The notes: generated by a model not told the origin, from the letters alone. Positions 34,927-43,521 are shown, numbered from the stretch's first letter. The stretch: 64,000 bases of DNA from Paenibacillus pasadenensis (GCF_023715725.1 NZ_JAMBOT010000002.1:768993-832992), one strand, 5' to 3'. Program-made: numbers and translations.

Positions 34927-34959
34927 TTGACAAATAGAACAGATCGTCTACGATTAGAC
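34927..34959 (+). promoter_or_regulatory. promoter and dyad between EamA exporter and MocR regulator
   Basis: TTGACA at 34927, a 16-bp spacer and TACGAT at 34949. The dyad GTCTA-CGAT-TAGAC at 34946-34959 overlaps the -10, and GATCGT/ACGATT extends the symmetry. A MocR protein binding there would control both directions. Confidence 0.6.
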
Positions 34960-34995
34960 CAGATGAGTGAACAGGGATAAGGTGGTTGAATCAAT

Positions 34996-36426
34996 ATGAG
35001 CAAAATGAAGCCATTGGAATCGAGTTCGATGAGGCTTAAGGTGGAGCAGGCAGTTTTGGAGGGACTGCGAACCGGCGAATGGAAGGAAGGAGAACGGCTG
35101 CCGTCTGTCCGCAGCATGGCGGATCGGCTTGGCGTGCATCGATTGACGGTGCTTAAGGCATACAGCCGGCTGGAGCAAGCGGGGCTGCTGGCATCCAGGT
35201 ATCGATCCGGTTATTTCGTGAAAAGCCGAGAGTCAGGGACAGGGTTCTCTGATTCAGAGCATGAGGAGCATTGGACGTATGCGGCAAGGCCCGGCTATCG
35301 AAATCGCAGCCGCTTGTCCGATATTCATCGTCAACCCGTGCAGTACCGCATGTCCGAGGCTCTGCTTGATCCGGCGCTGCTTCCGAACCGCTTTTTAGCC
35401 GCTCATGCCAAAGAGGTTCTGGATCAGCATCCGATGGTGCTCAGCACCTATTCAACCGTCATGGGGGATCTCTCTTTGAGAGAGGGAATGGCACAATATT
35501 TTCGGGACCGGTACGGGATTGTCGTTGCAGCGGATGAGATTATGGTTACTACCGGTTCTTCACAAGCGATCGATCTCGTGTCCCGAGCCTTGGTCAAGCC
35601 GGGGGATAAGGTGCTGATTGAGCGCCCGACATACAGTCCGGCGATTGATATTTTTGGGCAGCAGGGCATCGGCATGCTTCCCGTGGAGCTTACTCCGGAG
35701 GGCTTTGATTTAGCGAGAGTGGAGGAGCTGATGCGGCTGGAAAAGCCCCGGATGTTTTATCTGAATCCAACATTCCATAACCCTACCGGATACACCGTTC
35801 CAGGTGAACAGCGCAAAGCGCTGATCGAGCTGGCAGAACGTTATTCCTGCATCCTGATCGAAGATGATGTGTACTATGATCTGTATTTTGATAACCCGCC
35901 GCCGCCTCCGATGTTTTACTACGACACGGAAGGTTTTGTCGTTTATATTCGCAGCTACAGCAAATACATTGCCCCGGGCATCCGTATCTCCTTCCTGATT
36001 GCTCGACCCTCCGTCATGGAGGCGATCTTTCCGCTTAAGGCGCTGTCGGACGCGGGCACTCCGCTGCTCGGGCAGAAAATATTTCAGTCCTTCTTTTTTT
36101 CAGCCAGAATGCAGGAGCATATCGTAAAGCTCCGGCTTGCCGTGCGGCTGCGCAAAGAAGCATTGGAGCGTGTTTTGGCCCGGTCTGGATGGCAATGGGA
36201 AAGTCCGGACGGGGGGTTGAATTTGTGGGTACGGCTGCCCGAAGGTTTGTCGGCTGAGCTATTGCTGGCTCGGGGTCTTGAACAGTCGATCGCTTTTGTG
36301 CCCGGCAGCATCTGTGATCCAATCGGAGAGATGGATGATCGGATTCGCCTCAGTTACTCCTTGCTCGGTGAAAAAAGTCTTGAAGAGGGAGTGGAGCGGC
36401 TGATCCGGGCTGCGGAGTTTGTGTAG
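34996..36426 (+). CDS. MocR-family transcriptional regulator (GntR helix-turn-helix plus aminotransferase domain)
   Basis: A 476-residue fusion protein. A GntR winged helix occupies about 5-75 (KVEQAVLEGLRTGEWKEGERLPSVRS, LTVLKAYSRLEQAGL). From about 110 a fold-type I aminotransferase domain follows, with TTGSSQAIDLVSRALVKPGD, the NPTFHNPTGYT segment, the EDDVYYDLYFD aspartate region and the PLP lysine in YIRSYSKYIAPGIRISF. MocR proteins use PLP aldimines as effectors; targets are typically PLP, GABA or taurine genes. The adjacent exporter is the likely target. Confidence 0.9.
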   Translation: MSKMKPLESSSMRLKVEQAVLEGLRTGEWKEGERLPSVRSMADRLGVHRLTVLKAYSRLEQAGLLASRYRSGYFVKSRESGTGFSDSEHEEHWTYAARPGYRNRSRLSDIHRQPVQYRMSEALLDPALLPNRFLAAHAKEVLDQHPMVLSTYSTVMGDLSLREGMAQYFRDRYGIVVAADEIMVTTGSSQAIDLVSRALVKPGDKVLIERPTYSPAIDIFGQQGIGMLPVELTPEGFDLARVEELMRLEKPRMFYLNPTFHNPTGYTVPGEQRKALIELAERYSCILIEDDVYYDLYFDNPPPPPMFYYDTEGFVVYIRSYSKYIAPGIRISFLIARPSVMEAIFPLKALSDAGTPLLGQKIFQSFFFSARMQEHIVKLRLAVRLRKEALERVLARSGWQWESPDGGLNLWVRLPEGLSAELLLARGLEQSIAFVPGSICDPIGEMDDRIRLSYSLLGEKSLEEGVERLIRAAEFV

Positions 36427-36429
36427 ATA

Positions 36430-36477
36430 AAACAAGCCGTTACAAGTGAAGTTGTCTTCGCTTGTAACGGCTTGTTT
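36430..36477. terminator. long perfect bidirectional terminator
   Basis: A 22-bp stem (arms 36430-36451 and 36456-36477, one T-G pair) with a TTGT loop. It ends with GTTT on the plus side and starts with AAA so it serves both strands, separating mocR from the convergent mtnB. Confidence 0.88.
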
Positions 36478-36486
36478 GGGTTAAGC

Positions 36487-37146
36487 TTAGGAACGCCCCT
36501 TGCTCAGCAGCTCCCAGCGGTACACATATTCAAACAGGAATTCAAAAGACTCCAGATGGCGCTTCGCCTCAAAGGCGTCTGCACCCCAGGCGTAAATGCC
36601 GTGTTTACGGAGCAATACACCGGGAAGGCGAGGGTTTAGCACATCGGTAATTTCAGGCACGATGCGCGGAATGTCCGCGTAATTAGGCACGATGGGAATA
36701 TCGATATGCGCTTCTTCTTCCCAAATGCCAAGACCTTTGATAAGCTCTACGCCGGTTACCGGTACGGCGCGCCGCTCCCAGAACCACTCGGAAATGACAT
36801 TGCTGAACACGGAGTGAATGTGGAAAATCGCTCCCGCTCCGGTTAGCCGGTAAATTTCGCAGTGAATAAGCGTCTCGGCGGACGGCTTCAGAGAAGTTGC
36901 CTCGCAAGGCTTGCCGTTCTGGTCAACGAGCAGAAAATCCTCCGGCGTCGACTTCGACTTGTCTTTGCCGCTTGCCGTAATGGCGAACTGAAAGCTGCCG
37001 GGATTGTAATCGCCAACCCGCACGGAGAGATTGCCGCTTGTGCCGGCAAACCAGCCGCGTGAAGCGAACAGCTCCTTGACCTCGGTCAGCTCGCTGTATG
37101 CGCGCTGTTTCTCTTCCAGCTTCGGCTGATATTCCTGATATGACAT
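36487..37146 (-). CDS. mtnB: methylthioribulose-1-phosphate dehydratase
   Basis: MtnB dehydrates methylthioribulose-1-P to diketo-methylthiopentyl-1-P in methionine salvage. The 219-residue class II aldolase-fold protein has GTSGNLSVRVG, the zinc ligands in FHIHSVFSN and the later His in RKHGIYAWG. Length and motifs match B. subtilis MtnB (YkrY). Its start codon abuts the mtnX stop with no gap, so it is in the same transcript as mtnW and mtnX. Confidence 0.92.
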   Translation of the reverse strand: MSYQEYQPKLEEKQRAYSELTEVKELFASRGWFAGTSGNLSVRVGDYNPGSFQFAITASGKDKSKSTPEDFLLVDQNGKPCEATSLKPSAETLIHCEIYRLTGAGAIFHIHSVFSNVISEWFWERRAVPVTGVELIKGLGIWEEEAHIDIPIVPNYADIPRIVPEITDVLNPRLPGVLLRKHGIYAWGADAFEAKRHLESFEFLFEYVYRWELLSKGRS

Positions 37147-37881
37147 TTAGTTCCCTTCTTTCCTCGCTTGCTGCCGCTCCTTAAGATCGTCGACGACGTC
37201 GTGGAACGTGCTGAATTCATGATGCGGAAGTCCAAGCTCGCGGCATTTGACCGTAAGATGTGAACGCGAGTATACCTGATCGGCCAGCTTCGCGCCTTCA
37301 AAGTCGGTCACGCTGTCGCCGATCAGGATGCGCTCGTAACGTTCGGCGGAAAACTGGCGGATAACCGCCGTTTTGCACATGCCGCAGCTGCCGTTTGGAC
37401 AGTGCTCGTCGCAAGTATGCGGCCATAAAATTTCGATGTTATCTCCAGAAAAATCCGCGCTGTTGCAGTATATATGATCCTGCGGAATGCCAAACGGCTC
37501 CAGCAGCGGATATACAAAAAAGTCGATGCCGCCGCTCGTCACAAAAAACTCGATCTCTTCCTCCTGGCAATAGGCCAGCAGCTCGCGGAAACCGCCGCGG
37601 ATAACCGCATTGCTGATGGAATAACGAATGACGTCTTCCTTCATGGAGGCGGGCAGCAAGCGGAACAACTTGCCTACGCCTTCCTGAATAGACATCCGCT
37701 GCTCTATCGTATCGGTTGCGATCTCTTCCCAGCCAGCGGGGTTGAAATGTTTAATGATGGCGATGATATTATCGTTTTCGGTTATCGTTCCGTCAAAATC
37801 ACAGAAAATAACGCGTTGTTTGACCGCTTCGGATCGTTCTGCCGCAGCGGGGGAATCTGAAAGGACATCTTGTTTGTTCAT
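37147..37881 (-). CDS. mtnX: 2-hydroxy-3-keto-5-methylthiopentenyl-1-phosphate phosphatase
   Basis: A HAD-superfamily phosphatase acting after MtnW in methionine salvage. The 244 residues include the nucleophile motif FCDFDGTITENDN (about 26-38), the second motif FFVTSGGIDFFV, the CNSADFSGDN segment and a late GDSVTDFEGAKLAD acidic pair. Two Cys-rich stretches (CDEHCPNGSCGMCK) near 160-172 are typical of this family. It is separated from mtnW by a 94-bp gap containing a hairpin. Confidence 0.92.
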   Translation of the reverse strand: MNKQDVLSDSPAAAERSEAVKQRVIFCDFDGTITENDNIIAIIKHFNPAGWEEIATDTIEQRMSIQEGVGKLFRLLPASMKEDVIRYSISNAVIRGGFRELLAYCQEEEIEFFVTSGGIDFFVYPLLEPFGIPQDHIYCNSADFSGDNIEILWPHTCDEHCPNGSCGMCKTAVIRQFSAERYERILIGDSVTDFEGAKLADQVYSRSHLTVKCRELGLPHHEFSTFHDVVDDLKERQQARKEGN

Positions 37882-37914
37882 GCGTTTTGCCTTCTTTCAT
37901 TACCGTCAGAGGGC

Positions 37915-37961
37915 ATTCCGGCTCGCGGCTTGAATGCGTGCGGCCAATCGGTTGCCGGAAT
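37915..37961 (-). promoter_or_regulatory. intercistronic hairpin between mtnW and mtnX
   Basis: ATTCCGGC at 37915 pairs with GCCGGAAT at 37954 across a 31-nt loop. There is no T run, so it is probably an RNA processing or stability element rather than a terminator. Confidence 0.45.
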
Positions 37962-37975
37962 CCTTTAACGGCTTG

Positions 37976-39220
37976 TTAAACTTCGCGGACGCCCCAGGCG
38001 TCAACGGCTGCCTTAAGAGCTTCATGGCCTGGCTCAGCAGCTGCGGTTTGCAGCGGCACGCCGTTCATTGCGGCCGTTATCGCCTGGCGGAACGCTTGAC
38101 CGCCTGCGGCTGCGCCGCCGGGATGGCCGTGAACGCCTCCGCCGGCATTCACAACGGAATTGATGCCAAAGTCGCGCAAAATAAGCGGGACGAGGCCGGG
38201 GTGGATGCCCGCAGACGGAACCGGGAAGCTTGTCCGCATCGCACGGCTCTCGTCAAGCAGCATCTCGCGGATTGCCAGATTTTCTTCCTTCGGCATGACG
38301 ACCGAGCCGTATGGGGAAGGGAAAAGCACCAGATCGGCGCCGGCGAGACGCATCAGCTTGCCGAGCAGCAGCGGGGCGGCAATGCCGTAATGCGGCGACG
38401 GATAGAGAGCTCCAGCCATGGCGGGATGCGCCGCGATCGGAACGTTGATGTCCGGATCGGCGCTCAGCTCATGCAGGACGTCGTAGCCATAGGCGAGCAC
38501 GTTGAACAGCAGCGCGTTTGCTCCTTCCGATATGGCTAGGCGGGCTTGGTCGGCCAGTTTGCTTGTCGGTCCTGTCAGATTGACGGCATAGAGCAGCTTT
38601 TGTCCGGTCTGCTCCGAGGCTCGGCGGGCTGCCTCCATACAGACTGCCACGCGGCGGTTGATGCCGGTCTCGTCATTTTCAAACAGGATCTCGTCATCCT
38701 TAATCAGGTCGACGCCGCCAAGCGCCTGCTGATAGAACTGCTCTTCCAGCCCTTTCAAATCGTGGCCGATAACGGATTTAAAAATACTCATTAGCAGCGG
38801 ACGGTCATGCACGCCGAGCAGGTCGCGCACGCCTTGTATGCCGAATTTCGGGCCCGGGAACGCGCTTTGGAAACCTTCCGATACGTCGAGATCGATCAAA
38901 CGGACTTTCCCGTCCATCGAAAGCTTGCCAAATACAGTGACGAGCAGCGCGGGAATGTCCCGGCTGAAGTTAATATCCGGGTAGGCGATGCGGATATCCG
39001 CATAACGGCTGCCTGGAGCTCCGTCACCTTGGTGTTCCTCAATGGAGACGACGCGGCCGAGATGTTTTTCCATCTCCGCTTTGCGCAGCTCAGGCAGGTC
39101 CGTCCAGCTGCCAACCGTCAGGCCTACCGCAATGGACAGAGCTTTTTTGGCAAAATCGGCCTTGTCGTCATGAACCCGGTACGTTGCGACGCACATGCCG
39201 GATAGATTAGGCTTTGTCAC
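37976..39220 (-). CDS. mtnW: 2,3-diketo-5-methylthiopentyl-1-phosphate enolase (RuBisCO-like protein)
   Basis: MtnW enolises the diketo intermediate of methionine salvage; it is a form IV RuBisCO-like protein without carbon-fixing activity. The 414-residue protein has the N-terminal GLTVGSWTDLP, the GPKFGIQG segment, GGVDLIKDDE (the carbamate-type Lys and acidic ligands), the VNLTGPTSKLADQA stretch and HPGLVPLI. The start is GTG 39220, eight bases behind AAAGGAG, giving 414 residues, the same length as the B. subtilis protein. It overlaps the end of proC by 14 bp. Confidence 0.93.
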   Translation of the reverse strand: MTKPNLSGMCVATYRVHDDKADFAKKALSIAVGLTVGSWTDLPELRKAEMEKHLGRVVSIEEHQGDGAPGSRYADIRIAYPDINFSRDIPALLVTVFGKLSMDGKVRLIDLDVSEGFQSAFPGPKFGIQGVRDLLGVHDRPLLMSIFKSVIGHDLKGLEEQFYQQALGGVDLIKDDEILFENDETGINRRVAVCMEAARRASEQTGQKLLYAVNLTGPTSKLADQARLAISEGANALLFNVLAYGYDVLHELSADPDINVPIAAHPAMAGALYPSPHYGIAAPLLLGKLMRLAGADLVLFPSPYGSVVMPKEENLAIREMLLDESRAMRTSFPVPSAGIHPGLVPLILRDFGINSVVNAGGGVHGHPGGAAAGGQAFRQAITAAMNGVPLQTAAAEPGHEALKAAVDAWGVREV

Positions 39221-40112
39221 CAAGCACACTCCTTTCCAGATCACGGCCAATTTCGGCGGCCCGCTCAGCGGAACGTTTCATGCCGCTGCGGAAATGCTGG
39301 CCGACCCCATGCTCCTCCATGAGCGCAATTGCCGCTTGAGTTGTACCGCCCGGACTAGTCACCCGGCGGCGCAGCTCGGCAGGCTCCTCGCCGGTAACGC
39401 GCATCATTTCGGCAGCGCCAAGCATCGTCTGCACCGTTAATTCACGCGAGAGCCCGCTGTCCAAGCCAAGCTCCACGCCAGCCTGAATCATGGATTCCAT
39501 GATGTAGTACAGATAGGCGGGTCCGCTGCCGGAAACGCCGGTTACCGCTTCAAGCAGCGGCTCATCCACCGTCACGGTAAGACCGACCGAGCGGAACAGC
39601 TGCTCGCCGATCATGCGCTGCTCCTCGCTTGCATCGGAAGAGAAGCTGATGCCGGTTGCGCCAAGGCCGATGGAGCTGGACGTATTCGGCATTGTGCGGA
39701 CGACAGGCAGCGGCTTGCCGATCAGCGCTTGAATGGTGCGGATGGACAGTCCCGCAATCATCGACACGATGAGCTGGCCTTCATGAAAAATGCCGCTTAC
39801 GGCACGGATGGCTTCCTCTGCATCTTTCGGCTTCATGCTGAGCACGATTACGTCCGCATCGGACAGCATTTTTGCTTTATCCTCGGGGGACTCCGCTGTA
39901 GAAACGCCGTAGCGGTTGCGCAGCTCCTCCAGACGCGGGCCGCCGCTGCGGTTAAACATGCCAATCTGCTCCGGCGGGCATAGGCTGCGTTCCTTCATGC
40001 CGCGCGCGACAGCTTCAGCCATGGAGCCGGCTCCGTAAAAACAGAAGCGGAGCTGCTGCAGGCGGGTTGTATGTGCAGCCGCAGCGGAATCTGCGGCAAT
40101 ATGCGATGTCAT
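39207..40112 (-). CDS. proC: pyrroline-5-carboxylate reductase
   Basis: ProC reduces pyrroline-5-carboxylate to proline with NAD(P)H. The 301-residue protein has a short N-terminal extension, the Rossmann FCFYGAGSMAEAVARG, IVLSMKPKD, the VVRTMPNTSSSIG motif and the dimerisation/active-site VSGSGPAYLYYIMESM with its Ser/Gly pair. AAGGAGG lies 11 bp before the ATG. proA lies 66 bp upstream. The final codons overlap the mtnW start, so proline and methionine genes are physically coupled. Confidence 0.94.
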   Translation of the reverse strand: MTSHIAADSAAAAHTTRLQQLRFCFYGAGSMAEAVARGMKERSLCPPEQIGMFNRSGGPRLEELRNRYGVSTAESPEDKAKMLSDADVIVLSMKPKDAEEAIRAVSGIFHEGQLIVSMIAGLSIRTIQALIGKPLPVVRTMPNTSSSIGLGATGISFSSDASEEQRMIGEQLFRSVGLTVTVDEPLLEAVTGVSGSGPAYLYYIMESMIQAGVELGLDSGLSRELTVQTMLGAAEMMRVTGEEPAELRRRVTSPGGTTQAAIALMEEHGVGQHFRSGMKRSAERAAEIGRDLERSVLGDKA

Positions 40113-40178
40113 CGTTGTTAAGCCTCCTTGGTGTAATCAGCGGACTGAGCATTCATAAATTCGAGTTAGGTTTAGGAA

Positions 40179-41468
40179 TCAGCCCCGAATCTGGCCGCTC
40201 CCTTGAACGCGGTATTTGGTTGAGGTGAGAGCCGGCAGACCCATCGGTCCGCGCACATGCAGCTTCTGCGTACTAATGCCGATTTCGGCGCCATAGCCGA
40301 ATTCGAAGCCGTCCGTGAAACGGGTAGAAGCATTGTGGTATACCGCTGCGGCGTCGACGCGATTCAGAAAGGCTGCTGCCGTTTCATCGCTTGCCGTAAC
40401 GATACACTCCGAGTGGCGGGTGCCGAAACGCTCGATATGCTCCAGCGCTGCCTCAAGGCCGTCCACCACACGAATGTTCAGGACGTAATCGTTGTACTCG
40501 GTCGCATAGTTTTCCTCGGTTGCGCTCTCGATGGAAGCCGCTTCTCCAGCAAACCTGATTGCATCCGGCGAACCTTTCAGCTCAACGCCGGCTTCCTTCA
40601 TCGCAGCTGCAAAACGCGGCATATGCTGCTCGGCAAACCGGGAGTGGAGCAGCAGCGTTTCCATGGAATTGCAGACGGAAGGGCGCTGCACTTTAGCGTT
40701 CAAGGCGATGGACAAGGCCATGTCCGCATCCGCGTCTTCATGCACATAAGTATGGCAGATTCCGGCGCCGGTCTCAATGACGGGCACAGTCGCATTTTCG
40801 ATGACGTTGCGGATGAGCGCTGCGCCGCCGCGCGGAATAATGACGTCGAGCAGTCCGTTCAACTTGAGCATCGCATCGGCGGAAGCGCGGGATGGGTCCT
40901 CAATCAGCTGTAATGCTTCAGCCGGCACGTCGGAATGTTCCAAAGCGCCGCGCAGCACCTCAACCAGCTTCAAATTGGTTTGCAGAGCAGCGCTGCCGCC
41001 GCGAAGGACGACGGCATTGCCGGTTTTTAAGCATAATGCCGCCGCGTCAACCGTTACATTTGGACGTGCCTCGTAAATCATGCCGATGACACCAAGCGGT
41101 ACCGTCACTTGCGTAATGCGAAGCCCGTTTGGCCGCTCGATGCTTTGCACCGTGTCGCCGACAGGGTCCGGCAGGGCAATGACCTGGCGCACGCCTTCGG
41201 CGATGCCTGCGATGCGGTCCGGGGTCAGCTTCAGCCGGTCCAGCAGGGAAGCGGCGGTGCCGTTATCGCGTCCACGCTGCAGGTCGATCTCATTCGCGTC
41301 GAGCAGCTCAGCCGTGCGCTGAAGCAGGGCTTCCGCGATGCGTTCCAGCGCGTTATTTTTCTGTCCGGTTGTCAAGATGGCGAGAGAGGATGCGGCTTTG
41401 CGCGCTCTTGAAGCTTTGTCCCTCGCTTCGGCTTGCGGTGTAGCATAAGTAGTGGATTGGGTGCTCAT
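40179..41468 (-). CDS. proA: gamma-glutamyl phosphate reductase
   Basis: ProA reduces glutamyl-5-phosphate to the semialdehyde, second step of proline synthesis. The 429-residue aldehyde-dehydrogenase-fold enzyme contains the NADP-binding PLGVIGMIYEARPNVTVDAA, the GNAVVLRGGSAA segment and the catalytic Cys in VQRPSVCNSMETLL. The start is ATG 41468 with GAGGAGGAACG before it. The frame stays open another 60 codons upstream, as far as 41648, into the repeat tract, but those codons are not ProA-like. Confidence 0.95.
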   Translation of the reverse strand: MSTQSTTYATPQAEARDKASRARKAASSLAILTTGQKNNALERIAEALLQRTAELLDANEIDLQRGRDNGTAASLLDRLKLTPDRIAGIAEGVRQVIALPDPVGDTVQSIERPNGLRITQVTVPLGVIGMIYEARPNVTVDAAALCLKTGNAVVLRGGSAALQTNLKLVEVLRGALEHSDVPAEALQLIEDPSRASADAMLKLNGLLDVIIPRGGAALIRNVIENATVPVIETGAGICHTYVHEDADADMALSIALNAKVQRPSVCNSMETLLLHSRFAEQHMPRFAAAMKEAGVELKGSPDAIRFAGEAASIESATEENYATEYNDYVLNIRVVDGLEAALEHIERFGTRHSECIVTASDETAAAFLNRVDAAAVYHNASTRFTDGFEFGYGAEIGISTQKLHVRGPMGLPALTSTKYRVQGSGQIRG

Positions 41469-41603
41469 GTATCGTTCCTCCTCAACGGGTTGAAAATGGA
41501 TTAAATGCCGCTGTTGCGGCAAAAGTGAAATGCTGCGCTGCTGCGGACATTCGCTCGATTGTGAACTTAAAGAGTCAAGTCGGCTAACAAGTGTAAAGGC
41601 AGT

Positions 41604-42053
41604 GTCGTAAGGTCGTTTGACGCCCTTACGGCGAGTGAACCGAGCCAAAAGCAGAGTCGTAAGGTCGTTTGACGACCTTACGGCGAGTGAACCGAGCCAA
41701 AAGGGGTGTCGTAAGGTCGTTTGACGCCCTTACGGCGAGTGAATCGAGCCAAAAGCAGAGTCGTAAGGTCGTTTGACGACCTTACGGCGAGTGAACCGAG
41801 CTAAAGGCAGTGTCGTAAGGTCGTTTGACGCCCTTACGGCGAGTGAATCGAGCCAAAAGCAGTGTCGTAAGGTCGTTTGACGCCCTTACGGCGAGTGAAC
41901 CGAGCCAAAAGCAGTGTCGTAAGGTCGTTTGACGACCTTACGGCGAGTGAATCGAGCTAAAAGCAGTGTCGTAAGGTCGTTTGACGCCCTTACGGCGAGT
42001 GCCCCGAGCTAAAGGGGTGTCGTTAGGTCGTTTGACGCCCTTACGGCGAAGCC
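41604..42053 (-). repeat. 52-bp tandem repeat, nine copies, between proB and proA
   Basis: Copies begin at 41604, 41656, 41708, 41760, 41812, 41864, 41916, 41968 and 42019 (last spacing 51). Each has GTCGTAAGGTCGTTTGACG, then ACC or CCC, then TTACGGCGAG, then a variable linker GTGAAYCGAGYYAAA. The core is a palindrome: CGTAAGGTCGT, TTG, and the complementary arm. It is perfect in copies 2, 4 and 7; in the others one C replaces A, leaving a single mismatch. The last copy runs into the proB stop codon, and a degraded partial unit is visible at about 41574-41603. At 52 bp it is not in-frame. On the transcribed strand it would give nine hairpins. Confidence 0.95.
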
Positions 42054-43157
42054 TTAAGCCAAAGTAATCCATTCGTCGCGATGGATTACTTCAATCCTTG
42101 TAACCTCCAGCCGACGTCGAACCTCGTCGGAGCCCAGACCGGCTGCTGCTCGCAGCTGCCAGGCGGCATAGTTGACGATGCCGCGTCCGAGCAGCCTGCC
42201 CCCGGCGTCCGTCACCTCTACGACGTCGCCGGGATGGAATTCGCCGCTGACGCCGCTGACGCCGGCAGGCAGCAGGCTTTTGCCGCCGCTGATGAGCGCG
42301 CGCTCCGCGCCTTCATCAACGGCGATTTGCCCGCTCGGCATGGAATGGAAGCCGAGCCACTGCTTTTTGACGGGCAGATGATGCTCCCGCGAGTCAAAAT
42401 ACGTGCCTTTGCCAATGCCGTCAGCAGCAAGCTGCAGCTCGCCGGGCTCCAGCACACGGCCGATAAATGCCGGTACTCCGCCGCGCATGGCAATCCGCGC
42501 TGCTTCGATTTTGGAGCGCATGCCGCCGGTGCCGACACTAGAACCCGCTCCGCCGGCAAGGCCCATCAGCTCGCCGGTAATTTCGCTGACACGCTCTATT
42601 TTGCGGGCGTTCGGATCATGGCGGGGATCGGCGGTGTACAATCCGTCCGTATCCGTAATGATAATAAGCTGACGGGCGCCGACCAGGTTGGCGACAAGCG
42701 CTGAAAGCATATCGTTGTCGCCGAATTTAAGTTCGTCGGTCGAAACCGTATCATTTTCGTTAATAATCGGAATGACCCGCTGCCGCAGCAGCTCGTCAAT
42801 CGTCATCATGGCGTTGCGCCCGCGTCCGCGGGTTGTGAAATCCGGTCTTGTCAGCAGCAGCTGCGCGCAGCGGATTCCTTCTGACGCCAGCGCTTCCTGA
42901 TACGCCTGCATCAAAAGCGCCTGGCCGACCGCAGCCGCAGCTTGTTTTTCGTGCAGCAGCTTCGGCCTCGTCTCATACCCGATTACCTTGAAGCCTGCGG
43001 CGACCGCGCCGGATGTAACGAGCAGCACCTCATGTCCCTGCCGGTGCAGAGAGGCCAGCTCAGCGGCATAAAAGGCCAGCTTTTCCTTATTTAATCCGCC
43101 CTCGGGGCTTGTCAGCGAACTGCTCCCGATTTTGACGATGCGTCTTTCTCCGCTCAT
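42054..43157 (-). CDS. proB: glutamate 5-kinase
   Basis: ProB phosphorylates glutamate, the first and feedback-controlled step of proline synthesis. The 367-residue protein has the amino-acid kinase domain (RIVKIGSSSLTSPEGGLNKEK at the N-terminus, VLLVTSGAVAAGF, IPIINENDTVSTDELKFGDND, and IITDTDGLYTADPR) and a C-terminal PUA domain (about 275-360, FHPGDVVEVTDAGGRLLGRGIVNY). It is preceded by a T-box and followed by the 52-bp tandem repeats. Confidence 0.95.
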   Translation of the reverse strand: MSGERRIVKIGSSSLTSPEGGLNKEKLAFYAAELASLHRQGHEVLLVTSGAVAAGFKVIGYETRPKLLHEKQAAAAVGQALLMQAYQEALASEGIRCAQLLLTRPDFTTRGRGRNAMMTIDELLRQRVIPIINENDTVSTDELKFGDNDMLSALVANLVGARQLIIITDTDGLYTADPRHDPNARKIERVSEITGELMGLAGGAGSSVGTGGMRSKIEAARIAMRGGVPAFIGRVLEPGELQLAADGIGKGTYFDSREHHLPVKKQWLGFHSMPSGQIAVDEGAERALISGGKSLLPAGVSGVSGEFHPGDVVEVTDAGGRLLGRGIVNYAAWQLRAAAGLGSDEVRRRLEVTRIEVIHRDEWITLA

Positions 43158-43224
43158 GCCGCAATCTCAACTCCTGCATTCTTATAATGATTCCTTCCCG
43201 CCAGACTCCATTCAAAATAAAATG

Positions 43225-43259
43225 AAAAAAAGCTTTCGTCCACTAAAGGACGAAAGCTT
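43225..43259 (-). terminator. T-box-controlled terminator before proB
   Basis: On the minus strand, AAGCTTTCGTCC (43248-43259) pairs with GGACGAAAGCTT (43230-43241), loop of six, followed by a run of T. It lies directly after the T-box motif, the usual alternative to the antiterminator. Confidence 0.9.
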
Positions 43260-43470
43260 GGAGCTTCCGCGGTACCACCTTACGTTGAACGGCATAAGCC
43301 GCTCCTCTCGGGGCCCTTGTAACAGAGGGCACTGTCCGGCTCATCGCCGGGCGCTCCGGGACGGGTGCAGACGGCCTGCGCCGCAGTCTCTCCCAGCCAA
43401 TGGAGACCGCTCTCTGATGCGCCGCTGATGTCTGGCATTTCCCTTCATAGCGTGTTGCTTATTCCGATTT
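43225..43470 (-). promoter_or_regulatory. T-box riboswitch upstream of proBAC
   Basis: Read on the minus strand, the conserved T-box motif AAGGTGGTACCGCG is at about 43269-43282 and the terminator follows. Upstream, a long helical stem I candidate contains AGAGAGCGGTCTCC and GGGAGAGACTGC arms, consistent with the distal part of a T-box stem I. The genes downstream predict a tRNA-Pro specifier. I could not fix the specifier codon by eye; a CCC/CCG near the 3' side of stem I is a candidate. Uncharged tRNA-Pro would then promote readthrough into proB. Confidence 0.88.
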
Positions 43471-43475
43471 CAATC

Positions 43476-43504
43476 AGCATACCATGACACCCGGGCACTG
43501 TAAA
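43476..43504 (-). promoter_or_regulatory. predicted SigA promoter of the T-box/proBAC operon
   Basis: On the minus strand: TTTACA, a 17-bp spacer and TATGCT. It starts just after the mtnE stop codon, so the pro operon has its own promoter, though readthrough from mtnE is also possible because no terminator is seen between them. Confidence 0.75.
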
Positions 43505-43521
43505 GCCGTAAAGAAGCCCGA

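Noticed and set aside
41469..41648. N-terminal extension of ProA upstream of 41468
   Set aside because: The open frame runs into the tandem repeats, whose 52-bp period shifts frame; the good ribosome site and family start are at 41468.
41604..42053. CRISPR array
   Set aside because: The repeats are head-to-tail with no unique spacers; the variable part is short and nearly constant, and no cas gene is near.
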